Part shown: in pieces, positions 34,479 to 45,056 of the stretch
How the letters are laid out: each line of letters starts with the position of its first letter
How positions within the stretch are numbered: position 1 is the stretch's first letter
Source: Herbaspirillum sp. LeCh32-8
Lineage (GTDB): Bacteria > Pseudomonadota > Gammaproteobacteria > Burkholderiales > Burkholderiaceae_D
Direction: 5' to 3'
NCBI RefSeq assembly: GCF_017814915.1
Contig: NZ_JAGIPZ010000004.1
Span: forward strand, 1 to 64,000
Length of the DNA: 64,000 nt
The notes under the pieces: model-generated
Databases searched by the model: none
What the model was told of the DNA's origin: nothing
Seen by the model: the letters and a program-made list of their open reading frames with translations, nothing else
Position numbers and translations under genes: made by a program

Positions 34479-35575
34479 TGGCGGCAAAGCCACGCAACAC
34501 CGAAGGCCTGTGGTTGAAAATTGGGATATTGCTGGCGATCAAGGTCGCCGGCGCCTTGTTTGCGACGATCGTATTCAACCGCTTTTCGCCACTGGTGGAC
34601 TCCAAGCTCTACTTGAGCGGCTACTACACCACCGATCGATTCCTCCGGACGCAGTTAATTAATACGCTTGCAGTCAGTTTGAACCATGTCGGCGGGCCAC
34701 TTTTCGCCCATGTGACGTTCGGCATGATTTCCTCAGCGGGCATCATCTACTACTATGCCACCGGCGGTCGTAGATGGCCGTTAATGTTGCTGCTGCTGCT
34801 GCCAAGCGCCTTCATCTGGACCTCGATCGTCGGCAAGGAAGCTATTTATGCTGGATGCTTCAGCATGCTGCTGGTAATCTGGTCCAGGTACTGCGTCGAA
34901 AAACCGAACCCGACGAGCGTCATCCTCGCCTTGCTCTCACTGGGCACCTGCCTCATATTGAGACCGCACTATGGACTCGCCATCATATGGCTGTTTGTAG
35001 CCACGTACATCATCAAACAGCTGGGTGACAGGTCATGGAGCGTGCTGCTGACGGCGCTTGCCCTGGTGGTCTTGTCTGTCTACTTCTTCGCCTGGACGGA
35101 TATCCTGTATCGCGGCTTTGGCAGCATCGAGGCCTCGGCGCGCGCGAGTCGATACGCGCTGTTCGACATCGAACCGCAGACCGGTTTCGGATTTGAACAT
35201 TTCAAGCGCATGCTTCCACTAGGCGTCATCACGGGCATCGTAGGCCCACTGCCATCCGAACTCATGTCACGCCCGGAATTCCTCCCCTTCTTCCTGGAAG
35301 GCCTCTTCGTCCTGTTTGCGCCGCTGGTGATCTATCGCTATGCCAAACGGCATGACTTCGCCGACAAGCAATTGTTCTGTCGCCTCTACCTGTGGTGCAT
35401 CGTCCCGGCCGTGCTGGCGTTGATGATCCTGCACGCCCCTTTCGGGTTGTTGAATCCAGGATCGGCCACGCGCTGGAGAACCAACTTCGAATCGCTGTTT
35501 TACCTGGCGCCGCTTTTTCTGCTCTTCCGTTTTACTGATAACAAACGCAATGAAGATTCTTCACTTTCATCCTAA
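34475..35575 (+). CDS. Multispan membrane protein, polymerase-like (Wzy-type)
   Basis: A 366-residue protein with about ten membrane helices and a large polar periplasmic loop region (DILYRGFGSIEASARASRY...). In this position, between a glycosyltransferase and a flippase, it is most likely the repeat-unit polymerase, but polymerases are poorly conserved and no signature proves it. GGGGAA about 5 bp upstream supports the ATG at 34475. The protein's last 26 bp overlap the next gene. Composition is AT-richer than the surroundings, suggesting acquisition by transfer. Confidence 0.75.
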   Translation: MMAAKPRNTEGLWLKIGILLAIKVAGALFATIVFNRFSPLVDSKLYLSGYYTTDRFLRTQLINTLAVSLNHVGGPLFAHVTFGMISSAGIIYYYATGGRRWPLMLLLLLPSAFIWTSIVGKEAIYAGCFSMLLVIWSRYCVEKPNPTSVILALLSLGTCLILRPHYGLAIIWLFVATYIIKQLGDRSWSVLLTALALVVLSVYFFAWTDILYRGFGSIEASARASRYALFDIEPQTGFGFEHFKRMLPLGVITGIVGPLPSELMSRPEFLPFFLEGLFVLFAPLVIYRYAKRHDFADKQLFCRLYLWCIVPAVLALMILHAPFGLLNPGSATRWRTNFESLFYLAPLFLLFRFTDNKRNEDSSLSS

Positions 35576-36647
35576 TGGACGAATGGCTGCGCTGTTCATC
35601 GATCCGCTGATCGAGGGAGAGCGCAAGGCTGGGCATGACTCGGAGCTGATCACATCGAGCATCAGATCGAAAACCAGCACGCTGGAAATCAGATACGACC
35701 TGTCACTGCGCAACCTGCCGCTGCTGCCGTTTTCCCTGTTCCGAATCTGCCGGCTGATCCATGCGCGCAAACCCGATGTCGTGATCAGCCACAACACCAA
35801 GTCGTCGCCGCTGCCGCTGTTCGCGGCGTGGCTGATGCGCGTGAAGTCGCGGATCTACTTCAACCACGGCGTGCCTTACGTCGGCTATAACGGCACCGTG
35901 CGCTGGGTGCTGAAACTGCTCGAGAGCATCAACGGTTCACTGGCCACCAAGGTACTGACGGTCTCGCGTGACATGGTCAGGCTATTAACAAATGTACGGG
36001 AGAGCCTCGATCCATCCGTCATCCTCAACGGCTCGGCTTGCGGGCTCGATCTGGATGTCTACAACAAAGCTCGCTACCTGGACTCCCGCTGGCGACAGGA
36101 GCATGGCATCAACAAAGACGACGTACTGGTGGTGTTTGTGGGCCGACCAGAGCGCCGCAAGGGTTTTGAACGCGCTCTGCATGTCTGGAAGGACTACCTG
36201 ACCAACCCGAAGTACAAGCTGCTGCTGTGCGGGGCGACTCCGGCGGACGTCCTGCGCTTCCTGCCCGAGGTGCCCGACAACGTGACCTGTCTCGGATTCA
36301 TCAGCAATATTCCTGAAATCCTGTCCAACTCGGACATCCTGATCATGCCCAGCTTGCATGAGGGCCTGTCTTACGCGGTGCTGGAAGCCATGGCCTGCGG
36401 CTGCGTGGTGATCGTCAACGACATCGAAGGCATCCGCAGCCTGGTATCCGACAAGAACAACGGTTACTTAGTGAAGGACAATGCGCTGGCCACCTATGCT
36501 CAGCTGATTGAGCGAGTCGCGCAGGGGGGCGAAGACATCGACCTCATCAGACAGGAAGCGCAGGCGACCGTGAACATGTTTTCCCGCAAGTTGTTCATCC
36601 CGGCTTACATCGCGTTCCTGAACGACATCAACACGTCCAGGCCATGA
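35550..36647 (+). CDS. Glycosyltransferase family 4 (group 1)
   Basis: A 365-residue GT-B-fold glycosyltransferase. The N-terminal lobe opens MKILHFHPNGRMAALFIDPL. The C-terminal lobe has VVFVGRPERRKGFERAL and the EX7E retaining signature in HEGLSYAVLEAMACG (residues about 270-284). It would transfer a sugar from a nucleotide donor during repeat-unit assembly. It overlaps the preceding gene by 26 bp and ends the cluster. The next gene is convergent. Confidence 0.92.
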   Translation: MKILHFHPNGRMAALFIDPLIEGERKAGHDSELITSSIRSKTSTLEIRYDLSLRNLPLLPFSLFRICRLIHARKPDVVISHNTKSSPLPLFAAWLMRVKSRIYFNHGVPYVGYNGTVRWVLKLLESINGSLATKVLTVSRDMVRLLTNVRESLDPSVILNGSACGLDLDVYNKARYLDSRWRQEHGINKDDVLVVFVGRPERRKGFERALHVWKDYLTNPKYKLLLCGATPADVLRFLPEVPDNVTCLGFISNIPEILSNSDILIMPSLHEGLSYAVLEAMACGCVVIVNDIEGIRSLVSDKNNGYLVKDNALATYAQLIERVAQGGEDIDLIRQEAQATVNMFSRKLFIPAYIAFLNDINTSRP

Positions 36648-36707
36648 CCGGCTGGCCGACCGCCGCATCCGCGCGGCGGCCGGCCTCCTTGAGCATCGCC
36701 CCCGGCT

Positions 36708-37130
36708 TCATTCGCGCACCTTCCCCCGCATCGATTTGATTTCCCCGCGTTGCGTCTTGCTCTGCAGCCGCCTGCGCTGCGAGCTGCGGGTGGGACGCGT
36801 GGCCTTGCGCAACACGGGCGCACTGGCCGCCAGCGCCAGCATTTCCTGCAGACGCTGCAGGGCTTCGGCCTTGTTCTTTTCCTGGCTGCGGTGCGCCTGG
36901 GCCTTGATGACGACCACGCCCTCCTTGCTGATGCGCTGATCGTTCAGCGCTAGCAGCCGCTGCTTCACCTCATCGGGCAGGGAAGAAGCGCGGATATCGA
37001 AGCGCAGGTGGATCGCGCTCGATACCTTGTTGACGTTCTGACCACCGGCGCCCTGCGCGCGGATGGCGGTGAACTCAACGTCGTCGTCGGCAATGAAGAG
37101 GGGAAGAATGGCAGCGGCCCGGGTTGGCAA
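36708..37130 (-). CDS. arfB: Peptidyl-tRNA hydrolase ArfB (YaeJ)
   Basis: A 140-residue ribosome-rescue factor that hydrolyses peptidyl-tRNA on ribosomes stalled at mRNA ends. The catalytic GGQ lies in AIRAQGAGGQNVNK, followed by SSAIHLRFDI and a basic, disordered C-terminal tail (RSSQRRRLQSKTQRG) that enters the empty mRNA channel. Length matches E. coli YaeJ (140). The start is a TTG at 37130; no in-frame ATG lies closer to the family's N-terminus, so the first few residues are uncertain. Confidence 0.92.
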   Translation of the reverse strand: MPTRAAAILPLFIADDDVEFTAIRAQGAGGQNVNKVSSAIHLRFDIRASSLPDEVKQRLLALNDQRISKEGVVVIKAQAHRSQEKNKAEALQRLQEMLALAASAPVLRKATRPTRSSQRRRLQSKTQRGEIKSMRGKVRE

Positions 37131-37275
37131 AACGCCATTTTAACGGCTGGCGCGACCGTCGCCCTCCGCCGTATCCGTACGGGACAATGACTGCCGCCGC
37201 GCCGGCGCCCGGTTTGCGACGTCCGGGTGTCCCGCAGGACGGATGTAGGCGCTGCGCATCACCCCTCGCCCAGTT

Positions 37276-37305
37276 TTGCCGGGCGCCGCCAAACCCGCGT
37301 AAAAT
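37276..37305 (+). promoter_or_regulatory. Promoter of tRNA-Gly
   Basis: -35 TTGCCG (37276-37281) and -10 TAAAAT (37300-37305), spacing 18, with the mature tRNA beginning 12 bp downstream. Confidence 0.6.
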
Positions 37306-37316
37306 ACGCCCCTCAC

Positions 37317-37390
37317 GCGGGTGTAGCTCAATGGTAGAGCAGGAGCTTCCCAAGCTTAAGACGAGGGTTCGATCCCCTTCACCCGCTCCA
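37317..37390 (+). tRNA. tRNA-Gly (anticodon CCC)
   Basis: A 74-base tRNA with a 7-bp acceptor stem (GCGGGTG/CACCCGC), D arm GCTC/GAGC, anticodon loop TTCCCAA giving CCC, T arm AGGGTTCGATCC and encoded CCA end. One mismatch (G-A) at the outer pair of the anticodon stem is the only irregularity. It decodes GGG. The trmB gene starts 95 bp downstream. Confidence 0.97.
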
Positions 37391-37484
37391 CTGCCGCACC
37401 GTTATAGCTGCAGGCTGCCAGCCGCCGGGATCGTCCGGCCAACGGGACTGGCCCAGCCGCACAACACCGATTCACGAGTTATCC

Positions 37485-38204
37485 ATGTCTGAAAACAAAT
37501 CCGGCAAACCGCTGTTCTACGATCCGACCGAGCGCCGCATCCGCAGCTTCGTCACGCGCACGGGGCGCGTTTCCAATGCGCAAGGACGCGCGCTCGAAGA
37601 GCTGGGGCCGAAGTTCCTGCTGCCTTACGCCAAGGAAACGCTGGACATCGCCGCCGCCTTCGGCCGCGAAGCCCCCACGGTGCTGGAGATCGGCTTCGGC
37701 ATGGGCGAGACCAGCGCGAAGATTTCGGCGCTAATGCCGGAGAAGAACTTCATCGGCGTGGAAGTGCATACCCCCGGCGTGGGCAGCTATCTGAAGCTGG
37801 TCGACGAGGGCAAGCTGGAGAACGTGCGTATCATCCAGCACGATGCGGTCGAGGTGCTCAACAACATGATCGCGCCGGGAGCGCTGGCCGGCGTGCATGT
37901 GTTCTTCCCCGATCCCTGGCACAAGGCGCGCCACAACAAGCGCCGCCTGATCCAGGGCCCGCTGGTGCAGCTGCTCAGCTCGCGCCTGGCCGTGGGCGGC
38001 TATCTGCATTGCGCCACCGACTGGGAGGAGTACGCCATCCAGATGCTGGAAGTGCTGGGCGCCGAGCCGACGCTGAAGAACACCTCCACCGATCCGTCCG
38101 GTTATGCGCCGCGCCCGGACTACCGCCCCACCACCAAGTTCGAGAACCGCGGTCTGCGCCTGGGCCACGGCGTGTGGGACCTGGTGTTCGAAAAGGTGAG
38201 CTGA
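37485..38204 (+). CDS. trmB: tRNA (guanine-N7-)-methyltransferase
   Basis: A 239-residue SAM-dependent enzyme making m7G46 in tRNA variable loops. The SAM motif [12 protein letters not shown], the acidic VEVHTPGVG and the catalytic segment [16 protein letters not shown] (PDPW...K) are all intact. Length fits the family. Downstream of tRNA-Gly and followed by a bidirectional terminator. Confidence 0.97.
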   Translation: MSENKSGKPLFYDPTERRIRSFVTRTGRVSNAQGRALEELGPKFLLPYAKETLDIAAAFGREAPTVLEIGFGMGETSAKISALMPEKNFIGVEVHTPGVGSYLKLVDEGKLENVRIIQHDAVEVLNNMIAPGALAGVHVFFPDPWHKARHNKRRLIQGPLVQLLSSRLAVGGYLHCATDWEEYAIQMLEVLGAEPTLKNTSTDPSGYAPRPDYRPTTKFENRGLRLGHGVWDLVFEKVS

Positions 38205-38229
38205 ACGTCGGCCGCTGCGGCGCTCGATT

Positions 38230-38257
38230 GAAAAACGGCATGCCCTCGCGGGACATG
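38230..38257. terminator. Bidirectional terminator
   Basis: Stem AAAACGGCATG/CATGCCGTTTT with A5 before and T6 after; serves trmB (plus) and the MCP gene ending at 38293 (minus). Confidence 0.92.
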
Positions 38258-38292
38258 CCGTTTTTTGTTTTGCGCGAACCACCGTGACGGTC

Positions 38293-39861
38293 TTATTTGA
38301 GCTTGAACACCGCCACCGCGCGCTGCAGCGTCTCGGCCTGCTCCTGCATGCTCTCGGCGGCGGCCGCCGCCTGCTCGACCAGCGCGGCGTTCTGCTGCGT
38401 CACGCTATCCATCTGCATCACCGCACGGTTGACCTCGTCGATGCCGGCGCTCTGCTCTTTGTTGGCGTCGGTGATCTCGTCCATGATGGAGGCGACCTTG
38501 TGGATCGCGGAGACGATATCTTGCATGGTCTGCCCGGCGCCGCCGACCAACGCGGTGCCGGCGCTGATCTTGCTCACCGAGTCGTCGATCAGCTCCTTGA
38601 TTTCCTTGGCGGCGGTGGCGCTGCGCTGGGCCAGCGAACGCACCTCTGAGGCCACCACCGCAAAGCCGCGCCCCTGTTCGCCGGCGCGGGCGGCCTCCAC
38701 TGCTGCATTCAACGCCAGGATGTTGGTCTGAAAGGCGATGCCGTCGATCACGCCGATGATGTCGACGATGCGGCGCGAGCTCTCTTCGATCGCCTGCATG
38801 GTCGCCACCACCGAGCCCACCATCTCGCCGCCCTTGACGGCGACGCCGGAGGCCTCGCCGGCCAGCTGGTTGGCGTGGTTGGCGTTGTCGGCGTTCTTTT
38901 GCACGGTCGAGGTGATCTCCTCCATCGAGGCGGCGGTTTCTTCCAGCGAGCTGGCCTGGTCCTCGGTACGCTCGGAAAGATCGCGGTTGCCGTTGGCGAT
39001 CTCGGTGGCGGCCACCGTGATGCTGCCGGTGCCCTGGCGCACCTCGGAGACGATGTTGACCAGGTTGTCGTTCATCTCCTTGAGCGAATGCAGCAGTTGC
39101 GCGGTTTCATCCTTGCCGCTCACCACCACCTCCGAACGCAGGTCGCCGGCGGCCACTGTCTGTGCAATCCGCACCGCCGCGCCGAGCGGGCGCACGATGC
39201 TGCGCACCAGCCACCAGGTGATGCCCACGCCCACCAGCAGCGACAGCAGGATCGACGCCACCAGCAGGGTGCGCGCCTGACGGTAGTCGGAAAGGCTGTC
39301 GGCGTTGATCTCTTCGCGCACCTTGTCGGCGTGCGCATGCACGGCGACGACGATGTCGTCGATCATCTTGGTCGGCAGGCGATCCACGCCCTTGACCTGC
39401 TCATCCACCCGCGCCACCGAAGCCGGGTCATCGGTCGCGTAGAGCTTCAACGCTTCCAGGTACTTGGCCAACAGCTCGGCGTGCGCTTCCTGCGTCTTGC
39501 GCGAGGCGGCGTCGTCCATGCCGATTTGCGGCATCAGCTTTTCCAGCTTCTTCAGCGTGGCCTGGGTCGCCGCGCTTTCATCGATGAAGGCCTGGCGATA
39601 TTTCTTGAAGGACTCCGGATCCTTGCCGCGCAGCAAGGTGTTCTTCCACTCCTGCACCTGGATCTTGAACTGCACCTGGGCGCTGCGCGCGGCGTCCACC
39701 GACTGCTCGATCAATGCCCCCCTTTGCATGGCCTGTGCGCCCTGCTGGTAAATCTCGTCGAGCACCATCCAGCCGCGTACGCCGACGAAGACCGTGGCCG
39801 CCAGCAACAAGGCGGCAAGCAAGCCCAGCCGTATCCCGATTCTCACATCATTGAGCTTCAT
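38293..39861 (-). CDS. Methyl-accepting chemotaxis protein
   Basis: A 522-residue chemoreceptor. The first membrane helix (about 10-30) is followed by a periplasmic four-helix-bundle-like sensor (about 35-190), the second helix ([21 protein letters not shown]), HAMP (about 215-265) and the signalling domain with the tip [24 protein letters not shown]. The protein ends in VAVFKLK without the CheR-binding pentapeptide. GGGGGG 4 bp before the ATG at 39861 is the ribosome site. It shares its signalling tip with the Aer-like receptor at 26-27.6 kb. Confidence 0.95.
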   Translation of the reverse strand: MKLNDVRIGIRLGLLAALLLAATVFVGVRGWMVLDEIYQQGAQAMQRGALIEQSVDAARSAQVQFKIQVQEWKNTLLRGKDPESFKKYRQAFIDESAATQATLKKLEKLMPQIGMDDAASRKTQEAHAELLAKYLEALKLYATDDPASVARVDEQVKGVDRLPTKMIDDIVVAVHAHADKVREEINADSLSDYRQARTLLVASILLSLLVGVGITWWLVRSIVRPLGAAVRIAQTVAAGDLRSEVVVSGKDETAQLLHSLKEMNDNLVNIVSEVRQGTGSITVAATEIANGNRDLSERTEDQASSLEETAASMEEITSTVQKNADNANHANQLAGEASGVAVKGGEMVGSVVATMQAIEESSRRIVDIIGVIDGIAFQTNILALNAAVEAARAGEQGRGFAVVASEVRSLAQRSATAAKEIKELIDDSVSKISAGTALVGGAGQTMQDIVSAIHKVASIMDEITDANKEQSAGIDEVNRAVMQMDSVTQQNAALVEQAAAAAESMQEQAETLQRAVAVFKLK

Positions 39862-40095
39862 GCTACCCCCCGAACGTGTGCGTGGACTGACAAAGGAATT
39901 AACGGCGTCGCGGATGACCGGCTGAAGAGCGGCGTCCGAAAATCCTGAGTTTTCGTCAACAGATTGGAGGGGGATTATTTCTGCGCAATGACGCCATCCG
40001 TGATTTCGGCATGGCGTTGTTGTATTGATGCGGAAAGTGAAATCGACTGCGAGATTCGACGAGATTTTCCTACGAGGCGTGATGGATCAGCCGGC

Positions 40096-41949
40096 TCACG
40101 CCGGCGTCTGTTCCACGCCGGAAATGAGCGCGATGATCTGCGCGCCGTAGGTGTCGAGCTTCTTCTCGCCGACGCCGTTGACGTGGCGCAATTCGTCCAG
40201 CGACTGCGGACGCGCCTTGGCGATTTCACGCATGGTGGCGTCGTGGAAGATGACGTAGGCCGGCACGTTGTGTTCGCGCGCGGTTTCCACGCGCCACCAG
40301 CGCAGCTTCTCGAAAAGCTCCTGCTCTTCGGGCGACAGATCGGTCTCGACGAAACCGGAGCGTTGCGAACTGCGCTTGGCCTTGGCCGGTTTCTGGTACT
40401 GGCGCAGCTGCACCTTCTGTTCGCCGCGCAGCACCGGGCGCGCGGCCTCGGTGAGCTTCAAGGCGCTGTAGTTCTCGGCGTCGACCGTCAGCAGGCCCAG
40501 CGCGATCACCTGGCGCAGCACGGCGCGCCACTCGGCCTCGCCGCGATCGCTGCCGATGCCGAACACCGACAGCTGGTCGTGGCGCCACTGCTTGACGCGT
40601 TCGCCGTCGATGCCGCGCAGCACCTCGATCACGTGGCCGGGCGCAAAGCGTTGTTCAACGCGGTAGACGGTGGACAACAGCTTCTGCACCTCGACGGTGG
40701 CATCGAAGGACACCGGCGGCGTCATGCAGGTGTCGCAGTTGCCGCAGGGCGCGGCCTCTTCGCCGAAATAATTGAGCAGGCGAACGCGCCGGCAATGCAG
40801 CGTCTCGCACAGCGACAGCATGGCGTCGAGCTTGGTGCCGAGCACCCGCTTGAAGGTCTCGTCGGCTTCCGACTCGTCGATCATGCGGCGCTGCTGCACC
40901 ACGTCCTGCAGGCCGTAGGCCATCCAGGCGTTGGCGGGCAGGCCGTCGCGGCCGGCGCGGCCGGTTTCCTGGTAATAGCCCTCGACGCTCTTGGGCAAAT
41001 CGAGGTGACAGACGAAACGTACGTCGGGCTTGTCGATACCCATGCCGAAAGCGATGGTGGCGACCATCACGATCTTGTCTTCACGCAGGAAGCGCGCCTG
41101 GTTGGCGGTGCGCAGCGCGTAGTCCATGCCGGCGTGATAGGCCAGCGCGTTGATGCCTTCGCCGCGCAGGAACTCGGCGGTCTCTTCCACCTTCTTGCGC
41201 GAGAGGCAGTAGACGATACCGGCGTCCTCCGGGTGTTCGCTCTTGATGAAGTCCAGCAGCTGCTTGCGGCCGTTGGCCTTCTCCACGATCTGGTAACGAA
41301 TGTTGGGTCGGTCGAAGGAGGACACGAACTGCCGCGCCTGTTCCAGCTGCAGGCGATGGATGATCTCCTCGCGCGTCTGGGCGTCGGCGGTGGCGGTCAG
41401 CGCGATGCGCGGCACCTGTGGGAAGCGCTCGTGCAGCACCGACAGCTTGATGTATTCGGGACGGAAATCGTGACCCCATTGCGAGACGCAATGCGCCTCG
41501 TCGATGGCGAACAGCGAGATGCGCGAAGCCTCCAGCAGGTCCAGGCAGCGCGGCGTCATCAGCCGTTCAGGGGCGACGTAGAGCAGGTCCAGGTCGCCCT
41601 GGCGCAGCCGGCGCTCGATCTGCAGCGCCTCGTCGAAGCTCTGGGTGGAGTTGAGGAAGGCCGCGCGCACGCCCACTTCGGCCAGCGCGTCGACCTGATC
41701 CTGCATCAGCGCGATCAGCGGCGAGACCACCACGCCGGTGCCCTCGCGCAACAACGCCGGCACCTGATAACAGAGCGACTTGCCGCCGCCGGTGGGCATG
41801 AGCACCAGGGCGTCGCCGCCTGAGGCTACCTGTTGAACGATCTCGCCCTGGTGGCCGCGGAAGGACGAATAGCCGAACACGGTCTCCAGCACATGCAGGG
41901 CGCGGTCTTGCAGCGTGGCTGCGGCGGGCAGGGAATCGAAGTCGACCAT
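40096..41949 (-). CDS. recQ: ATP-dependent DNA helicase RecQ
   Basis: A 617-residue 3'-5' helicase for recombination and repair. In order: Walker [16 protein letters not shown] box [19 protein letters not shown], motif VI region GRAGRDG, a zinc site (four cysteines in [13 protein letters not shown]...CGNCDTC), the RQC winged helix and a C-terminal HRDC domain ([20 protein letters not shown]..., [11 protein letters not shown]). Length matches E. coli RecQ (609). The start at 41949 gives [18 protein letters not shown]; upstream readings are Cys/Arg-rich and not family-like. Confidence 0.97.
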   Translation of the reverse strand: MVDFDSLPAAATLQDRALHVLETVFGYSSFRGHQGEIVQQVASGGDALVLMPTGGGKSLCYQVPALLREGTGVVVSPLIALMQDQVDALAEVGVRAAFLNSTQSFDEALQIERRLRQGDLDLLYVAPERLMTPRCLDLLEASRISLFAIDEAHCVSQWGHDFRPEYIKLSVLHERFPQVPRIALTATADAQTREEIIHRLQLEQARQFVSSFDRPNIRYQIVEKANGRKQLLDFIKSEHPEDAGIVYCLSRKKVEETAEFLRGEGINALAYHAGMDYALRTANQARFLREDKIVMVATIAFGMGIDKPDVRFVCHLDLPKSVEGYYQETGRAGRDGLPANAWMAYGLQDVVQQRRMIDESEADETFKRVLGTKLDAMLSLCETLHCRRVRLLNYFGEEAAPCGNCDTCMTPPVSFDATVEVQKLLSTVYRVEQRFAPGHVIEVLRGIDGERVKQWRHDQLSVFGIGSDRGEAEWRAVLRQVIALGLLTVDAENYSALKLTEAARPVLRGEQKVQLRQYQKPAKAKRSSQRSGFVETDLSPEEQELFEKLRWWRVETAREHNVPAYVIFHDATMREIAKARPQSLDELRHVNGVGEKKLDTYGAQIIALISGVEQTPA

Positions 41950-41989
41950 GAATCTGAGGCGGGTTGAGGCGGGAAGCAAAGACGCTATT

Positions 41990-42862
41990 TTATTGCAGCC
42001 AGCCCTGCCCCACCGCAAACAGCAGGAAAACGCCCAGCGCGGCGCGATAAACGATGAAGGGCCAGGTCGAAAATCTCTCAAGGAATTTCATCAGCCCCCA
42101 GATCGCCGCAAACGCCGACACGCTCGCCACGGCCAGGCCGAACAGCAGCACGCCCCAGGCTTCCAGCGGGATATGCGCGTGCAGCAGCACGGCCAGCTCT
42201 TTGAGTCCGGCCAGCGCGATCGCCGGCAGGCCCAGCAGGAAGGAGAAACGCGCCGCTTCTTCGCGGCGGAAGTTCAGGAACAGCGCCGCAGTCAGCGTCG
42301 AGCCCGAGCGCGACACGCCCGGGATCAGCGCGCCGACCTGGGCCACACCCACGATCAGCGCGTCGCGCAGGCGCATCTGGTCGACGCTGCGGCGATGGCG
42401 GCACACCAGCTCGGAGATCGCCAGCAGCACCGCCATGACGATGCAGGACCAACCGATCACCGTCAGGCTGCGCAGCGGCGAGCCGCAGGCATTCAACACA
42501 TGCGACAGCGCCAGGCCGGCGATGCCGATGGGGATGGTGGCCAGGATGATGGCCACGGCCAGCTTGAACATCGGGTCGTTGAAGTCGCGACGGCGCCAGG
42601 CCGAGACGCTGCCGCCGGTGACGGCGGCGACGTCTCGGCGGAAGTAGCTGATCACTGCCGCCAGCGCCGCCAGCTGCATCGCCGCCGAGAACGCCGAGCC
42701 GGGATCGTGCCAGCCGAGGAAGGCCGGCACCACGCGCATGTGGGCGGTGGAGGAAATGGGCAACAGCTCGGTGATGCCCTGGACGATGCCCAGGAAACCG
42801 ATCTGCGCGTAGCTGAGCGAAGCGAAGCCGATATCGAGGCCGGCGCTGCAAACATTGGCCAT
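41990..42862 (-). CDS. Undecaprenyl-diphosphatase (first of two)
   Basis: A 290-residue polytopic membrane phosphatase of the UppP/BacA family that recycles undecaprenyl diphosphate. The active-site motifs are [14 protein letters not shown] in the N-terminal part and PGVSRSGST in the second half. It is a divergent member: the N-terminus and loops differ from the paralogue that starts 970 bp upstream. It follows that gene by 115 bp on the same strand, so the two could be one operon. AAGAGAAC precedes the ATG at 42862. Confidence 0.93.
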   Translation of the reverse strand: MANVCSAGLDIGFASLSYAQIGFLGIVQGITELLPISSTAHMRVVPAFLGWHDPGSAFSAAMQLAALAAVISYFRRDVAAVTGGSVSAWRRRDFNDPMFKLAVAIILATIPIGIAGLALSHVLNACGSPLRSLTVIGWSCIVMAVLLAISELVCRHRRSVDQMRLRDALIVGVAQVGALIPGVSRSGSTLTAALFLNFRREEAARFSFLLGLPAIALAGLKELAVLLHAHIPLEAWGVLLFGLAVASVSAFAAIWGLMKFLERFSTWPFIVYRAALGVFLLFAVGQGWLQ

Positions 42863-42977
42863 GGGGATGTTCTCTTGAAGGGATTGGCGGGATAGTTATG
42901 AAACCGGACGCGTCGAGGCGTCCGGTCGGTGCAGCAGTGTAATGCAGCTTGGATGCGGCCTGCGCATCCCGGGCGGT

Positions 42978-43832
42978 TTATTCCACCCAGGCCACGACGC
43001 CGGTGTAAGCGGTGGCCAGCACGATGATGCCGAACACGATGCGGTACCAGGCGAACACGGTGAAATCGTGCGAGCTGATGTAGCGCAGCAGCCAGCGCAC
43101 GCACAGGAATGCCGAGATGAAGGCGGCCACGGTGCCCACCGTGAACAGCGGCACGTCAGCCGCCGACAACAGCGCGCGCTCCTTGTACAGCGAATAGATG
43201 GTGGCGGCGAACAGGGTCGGGATGGCCAGGAAGAAGGAGAACTCGGTGGCCGCCTTGCGCGACAGGCCGAACATCATGCCGCCGATGATGGTGGCGCCGG
43301 AACGGCTGGTGCCGGGGATCAGCGCGAAAGCCTGGGCGATGCCGACCTTGAGCGCGTCCAGCGGGGTCATGTCGTCCACCGTCTCGATGCGCGCCGAAGC
43401 CATGCTCATGCGGTCCTTGTTGCGGCGTTCCACCCACAGGATGATCAGGCCGCCGACGATGAAGGCGATCGCCACCGACACCGGGTTGAACAGCGCCTCC
43501 TTGATCTTGCGGCTGAACAGGAAGCCCAGGATGGCCGCCGGCAGGAAGGCGATGATCAGGTTGATCACCAGGCGCTGCGCCTTGCGGTCGATGAACAGGC
43601 CACCCAGCACGGCGGCGATGCGGGCGCGGTATTCCCAGCACACCGCCAGGATGGCGCCGGCCTGGATCACGATTTCAAAGACGTCTGCCTTTTCCTTGGA
43701 GAAGGTCGGGCCGGTGAACTGCAGCAGGCTGTTGGCCAGGATCAGGTGGCCGGTGGAGGAAATGGGGAGAAATTCGGTCAGGCCTTCGACGACGCCCATG
43801 ATGAGCGCCTTGAGCGCGAGGATAGTGTCCAT
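42978..43832 (-). CDS. uppP: Undecaprenyl-diphosphatase UppP (canonical copy)
   Basis: A 284-residue membrane phosphatase of the UppP/BacA family, which converts undecaprenyl diphosphate to the monophosphate lipid carrier for peptidoglycan and polysaccharide assembly; overexpression gives bacitracin resistance. Motifs [15 protein letters not shown] ([10 protein letters not shown]) and PGTSRSGAT are those of the standard form. About eight helices. Divergent from arsC, 227 bp away. The neighbouring copy at 41990 has a different N-terminal motif (QGITELL), so the two may differ in substrate or topology. Confidence 0.96.
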   Translation of the reverse strand: MDTILALKALIMGVVEGLTEFLPISSTGHLILANSLLQFTGPTFSKEKADVFEIVIQAGAILAVCWEYRARIAAVLGGLFIDRKAQRLVINLIIAFLPAAILGFLFSRKIKEALFNPVSVAIAFIVGGLIILWVERRNKDRMSMASARIETVDDMTPLDALKVGIAQAFALIPGTSRSGATIIGGMMFGLSRKAATEFSFFLAIPTLFAATIYSLYKERALLSAADVPLFTVGTVAAFISAFLCVRWLLRYISSHDFTVFAWYRIVFGIIVLATAYTGVVAWVE

Positions 43833-44059
43833 ACGTGGCTGGGTGGCTTCTTATGTGGAGTTGAAGGGAGATGTTGCGAAAAACGTGGCAGATGCGGCAA
43901 AAAATATCAAAAACCGGCATTTGGACAGCGCTTGCCCCAGAAGGTGCGCTGCAACAAACCGAAATTTTACAATACGAAAGCTGACGTTCCATTGACGTCG
44001 AACCGGAAGGGTTACCATATCGGCTTTCTTATCTCAGCACCGACGCCGGAACCACAGCC

Positions 44060-44413
44060 ATGAGCGACATCACCATCTACCACAACCCCAAATGCGGCAC
44101 CTCGCGCAACGTGCTGCAGGCGCTGCGCGACGGCGGCGTCGAGCCGATCGTGATCGAATACCTGAAGACCCCGCCCGACCGCGCCACGCTCAAGAAACTG
44201 GTCGCCGCCATGGGCGTGCCGCTGCGCGAGGTGATCCGGGCCAAGGAAACGTTGTACAAAGAGTTGGGCCTGGACAACCCCGGCCTGAGCGACGACCAGC
44301 TGCTGGACGCGATGCTGGCCAACCCCATCCTGATCAACCGTCCCATCGTGGTGGCCCCCAAGGGCACGATGCTGGTGCGTCCCAGCGAACGACTGGCCGA
44401 AATTTTCCCCTGA
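44060..44413 (+). CDS. arsC: Arsenate reductase (glutaredoxin-type)
   Basis: A 117-residue ArsC-family protein that reduces arsenate to arsenite with glutaredoxin. The catalytic cysteine is in YHNPKCGTSRNVL (residue 12), and the arsenate-binding arginines are in RPIVVAPKGTMLVRPSERL. Length matches E. coli plasmid/chromosomal ArsC. It is not accompanied by arsR or arsB, so some members of this kind act as general Spx/ArsC redox proteins. A TACAAT box (43968-43973) is a candidate -10. Confidence 0.94.
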   Translation: MSDITIYHNPKCGTSRNVLQALRDGGVEPIVIEYLKTPPDRATLKKLVAAMGVPLREVIRAKETLYKELGLDNPGLSDDQLLDAMLANPILINRPIVVAPKGTMLVRPSERLAEIFP

Positions 44414-44434
44414 TTAATTAGCTGGCAAGCCGGC

Positions 44435-44695
44435 TCAGGCGGCCGGCGCCGTTGCCGCCTCCAGCGCGCCCAGCCAGAACATGGCCGCCTCGCGGCTGTC
44501 GCCGCACATGTCGGCCGCAGGCTGCAGGCCGCCGCAGAAGGCCGGGCGCTCGGGTCGGCCGAAGATGCGGCAACGCATCTCTTCATCCAGTTGCACGCAG
44601 GCCACGCCGGCCGGCTTGCCGTCGGGCATGCCAGGGATCGGACTGGTGATGGAAGGCGCCGTGCAGCAGGCGCCGCAGCGGGGACGGCAATTCAT
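44435..44695 (-). CDS. YkgJ family cysteine cluster protein
   Basis: An 86-residue protein with the YkgJ pattern: [11 protein letters not shown] near the start, then [18 protein letters not shown], and a C-terminal [12 protein letters not shown]. The conserved cysteines likely bind zinc or an Fe-S cluster. Function in this family is not established. It converges with arsC (21 bp gap) and is divergent from the TetR gene region. Confidence 0.9.
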   Translation of the reverse strand: MNCRPRCGACCTAPSITSPIPGMPDGKPAGVACVQLDEEMRCRIFGRPERPAFCGGLQPAADMCGDSREAAMFWLGALEAATAPAA

Positions 44696-45056
44696 GGACG
44701 GGTGAACAAATCGGGGAGTCGGAAATCAAGGCGCATCGCGGCCGGCCGGCTGGCGTCGGCGAAGGCGCTATTTTACCCTTGCCGGCGCTGCGGCCCGCGC
44801 GTTTCATCCCCCGTTTGCGACCTTGTGCGCGCGCCGGCGACGTTCTGTCGCATGCTGCTGGCGCCCGGCCGTCCGGACGCTTTACATTCGCTTACCCGAA
44901 TGCCTGATCTGCATCCTTGACGCCATGACGTTTGCCACTTACATTGCTGACTCTCCGGTTACTTACCCGCGAACTCGTCTTTGCGCGCGAGGCCTGGCGC
45001 TCCCGCGTGAGGGAGATCGCCGCCGCGCCGGCCGGTTCGCGATGTTTTGCTCGCCT
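44696..45056. other. Intergenic region before the TetR-controlled pump operon
   Basis: A 361-bp gap. It holds a dyad CATTCG (44885-44890) and CGAATG (44897-44902) around CTTACC, a plausible TetR-type operator. Related ACTTACAT and ACTTACCC words occur further on (44937-44971). No promoter with good -10/-35 pair was found and no gene is seen. Confidence 0.4.

Noticed and set aside
37317..37390. tRNA-Gly as integration site of a genomic island
   Set aside because: No integrase gene or repeated tRNA 3' end was seen. The polysaccharide cluster is separated from it by arfB, so it is not an adjoining island.
44060..44695. Arsenic resistance operon
   Set aside because: arsC stands alone with no arsR, arsB or acr3. 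The neighbour is a YkgJ-type protein, unrelated to arsenic.
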